Shown one piece after another: positions 62,333 through 64,000 of a DNA stretch of 64,000 bases. Both the position numbers and the translations under genes were made by a program. The stretch's first letter is position 1; every line of letters starts with the position of its first letter. The notes under the pieces are model-generated. The model searched no databases. It had not been told where the DNA came from and was given only the letters and a program-made list of their open reading frames with translations. The stretch comes from Pseudomonas taeanensis MS-3. GTDB lineage: Bacteria > Pseudomonadota > Gammaproteobacteria > Pseudomonadales > Pseudomonadaceae. Location: the NCBI RefSeq assembly GCF_000498575.2, contig NZ_AWSQ01000001.1, positions 608,859 through 672,858 of the forward strand. Direction: 5' to 3'.

Positions 62333-64000
62333 ATGCCTGGGTTTTTTCTGCGATACCGCGTATTTCTGATCGCCCTGCTGATTCTCCTCGGTCTGTTCGC
62401 CAGCATGTGGCTGGCCGGTCGTTACGCCGAGCAGCGCGCCTGGCTGGAGCGCAGTGTCGAGGCGCGCGGACAGTTGCAGCTATATGCCCAGTCACTGCAT
62501 ACCCTGGTCGAGCGCTTTCGCTCGGTGCCCGAGGTGCTGGCACTCGACAGCGATATCAAGTCACTGCTGCGTGCACCGCAGGATCGTCTGCTGCGCGACA
62601 CACTCAATCTGCGTCTGGAACAGCTGAATGCCGCCGCCGGCTCCAACGTGCTGTACCTGCTGGACCGACAGGGTGAGGCCCTGGTGGCCAGTAACTGGCG
62701 TGACTGGAGCAGTTTCGTCGGCAACAACTACGCCTTTCGCCCGTACTTTCAGGATGCTGTACGCCACTCCTCAGGCCGCTATTTTGCGGTCGGGGTGACC
62801 ACCGGAATTCCCGGTTACTTCCTCTCCCATGCGGTGCATGACGATGACGGCACGCTACTCGGCGTGCTGGTGGTCAAGCTCGAACTGGAGAATCTGCAGC
62901 GCGAGTGGGCGGGCCAGAACGGCGTGCTGTTGGTCGCCGACAGTTACTCCGTGGTGGTACTCAGCAATCGTCCGGCCTGGCGTTTTCGTGCCCTGGACGA
63001 GCTGAGCGAGCAGGCGCGGGCGGAACTGGTCGAGGTGCGTAAATATGCCGAGCAGGCACTCAAGCCACTGCCCAGCGAGCTGCGCCAGCAGATCGATGAC
63101 GATTCGCAGTGGCGCCGCGTCGATGGCCCGGACGGACGCCGCGATTACCTCTGGCAGCGTCTGGCGCTGCCCGAGGAAGGCTGGACCCTGCATCTGCTGC
63201 TCGAACCACAGACCCTGGTCGACAGCGTGCGTAGTTATCGTCTGGCCGCCGCCGGCGTGTGGATGACCCTGGCCTTCCTGTTGTTGTTTCTCGCTCAGCG
63301 GCGCAAGACCCAGCGCCTGCAAGCGGGCATTCGCGCTCGCCTGGAGTCTGAGGTGGCGCTGCGCACCGCCGAGTTGCGTGAAGCCCAGGAAGGCTTGGTC
63401 CACGCTGCGAAAATGGCTGCCCTGGGGCAGATGTCAGCGGCGCTGGCGCATGAAATCAACCAGCCGCTGACCGCCATGCAGATGCAACTGGGTAGCCTGC
63501 GCTTGTTGCTCGACAGCGGTCGCCAGGACGATGTCCGCGAGGGTCTGCAGCGCATCGATGGCTTGCTGCAACGCATGGCCGGGTTGACCGGTCACCTGAA
63601 GACCTTTGCCCGCAAAAGCCCGGCCGGACTCAAGGAGCGCTTGCGCCTGAGTGATGTGCTGGAGCAGGCGCTGCAACTGTTGGCGCCACGTATGCGCAGC
63701 GAGCAGGTTGAGCTGCAGTGCGACATAGATGCCAATGCGCAGGTGCTGGGCGATGCGATTCGACTCGAACAGGTGCTCCTCAACCTGCTGCATAACGCCT
63801 TGGATGCCATGCGCAACGTCGAGCAACGGCGGCTCAGCATCGTTATTCGGCGGCAGGACGATCACTGCCTGCTGAGCGTGGCGGACAGTGGTGGGGGCAT
63901 CAGCACCGAGCACCTGGCCAGTGTGTTCGAGCCTTTCTTTACCACCAAACCGGTGGGTCAGGGGTTGGGCCTGGGGTTGGCGGTGTCCTATGGCATCGTC
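62333..64000 (+). CDS. DctB-type sensor histidine kinase, 3' end cut by window
   Basis: Membrane sensor kinase; 556 codons are present and the frame is still open at the window edge. First transmembrane helix at about residues 9-28 (FLIALLILLGLFASMWLAG), a periplasmic double-Cache-like sensor domain (about 30-300; YAFRPYFQDAV and GYFLSHAVHDDDGTLLGVLVVKLEL are typical of DctB/MifS sensors), second helix at about 303-322, a coiled-coil linker, and the HisKA box LAHEINQPLTAM with phospho-acceptor His373. The ATPase domain shows N, G1 and F boxes (LLNLLHNALDAM, VADSGGGI, FEPFFTTK) and the start of G2 (GLGLGLAVSYGIV). C4-dicarboxylate or a related organic acid is the likely ligand class; the response regulator should follow outside the window. 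Confidence 0.88.
   Translation, partial: MPGFFLRYRVFLIALLILLGLFASMWLAGRYAEQRAWLERSVEARGQLQLYAQSLHTLVERFRSVPEVLALDSDIKSLLRAPQDRLLRDTLNLRLEQLNAAAGSNVLYLLDRQGEALVASNWRDWSSFVGNNYAFRPYFQDAVRHSSGRYFAVGVTTGIPGYFLSHAVHDDDGTLLGVLVVKLELENLQREWAGQNGVLLVADSYSVVVLSNRPAWRFRALDELSEQARAELVEVRKYAEQALKPLPSELRQQIDDDSQWRRVDGPDGRRDYLWQRLALPEEGWTLHLLLEPQTLVDSVRSYRLAAAGVWMTLAFLLLFLAQRRKTQRLQAGIRARLESEVALRTAELREAQEGLVHAAKMAALGQMSAALAHEINQPLTAMQMQLGSLRLLLDSGRQDDVREGLQRIDGLLQRMAGLTGHLKTFARKSPAGLKERLRLSDVLEQALQLLAPRMRSEQVELQCDIDANAQVLGDAIRLEQVLLNLLHNALDAMRNVEQRRLSIVIRRQDDHCLLSVADSGGGISTEHLASVFEPFFTTKPVGQGLGLGLAVSYGIV

Overview
The window is the replication-origin region of a Pseudomonas chromosome. The gene order dnaA-dnaN-recF-gyrB on one side and rpmH-rnpA-yidD-yidC-mnmE-mnmG-rsmG-parA-parB-atp on the other, the tag-glyQ-glyS-gmhB and trkA-rsmB-fmt-def-lysM-dprA-tsaC-qor-hemF-aroE-plcB blocks, and the protein sequences all match the Pseudomonas order I remember. 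The repeats (a REP-type palindrome and 'GATGGGYTA' elements) look like those of environmental species of the P. mendocina/P. stutzeri/P. alcaligenes kind, but I cannot name the species.

Left arm (1-29,738; housekeeping genes mostly pointing left or in short divergent units): a partial pbpG; a choline-sulfate block (LysR regulator, betC, choline-binding protein); a SulP transporter; a plcB operon with a PpiC-type prolyl isomerase and a small anchored protein; aroE, hemF, qor, tsaC, dprA and a LysM protein; def-fmt-rsmB-trkA; small TPR and PilZ genes; an HtrB/LpxL-type acyltransferase; tag; glyQS; gmhB; and a PlsC-type acyltransferase. Between that acyltransferase and gyrB lies an interval of about 3.1 kb that is AT-richer than its surroundings. 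It holds a compact BCCT-type transporter and, as the main non-coding result, a CrcZ/CrcY-type small RNA. The RNA has a sigma-54 promoter, an IHF-type site, a CbrB-type upstream palindrome and five A-rich CA motifs.

Origin (29,739-45,117): gyrB, recF, dnaN and dnaA are read leftward away from oriC, and rpmH onward is read rightward. The canonical oriC (dnaA-rpmH) has four perfect DnaA boxes and an AT-rich tract. A second origin-like region between mnmE and mnmG repeats the same arrangement with degenerate boxes. Two parS sites lie inside recF, and parA/parB are at the far end.

Right arm (45,118-64,000): the complete atpIBEFHAGDC operon with hairpins between four gene pairs; glmU, glmR, glmS; a three-gene bufferin-type (MNIO/DUF692) RiPP operon; cfa; a LysE-type exporter convergent with an AraC regulator; and the first 556 codons of a DctB-type sensor kinase running off the end.

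Three copies of a palindrome-ended intergenic repeat of about 125-155 bp (4460, 15970, 54008) punctuate the housekeeping genes. I see no tRNA, rRNA, CRISPR array, phage or complete insertion sequence.
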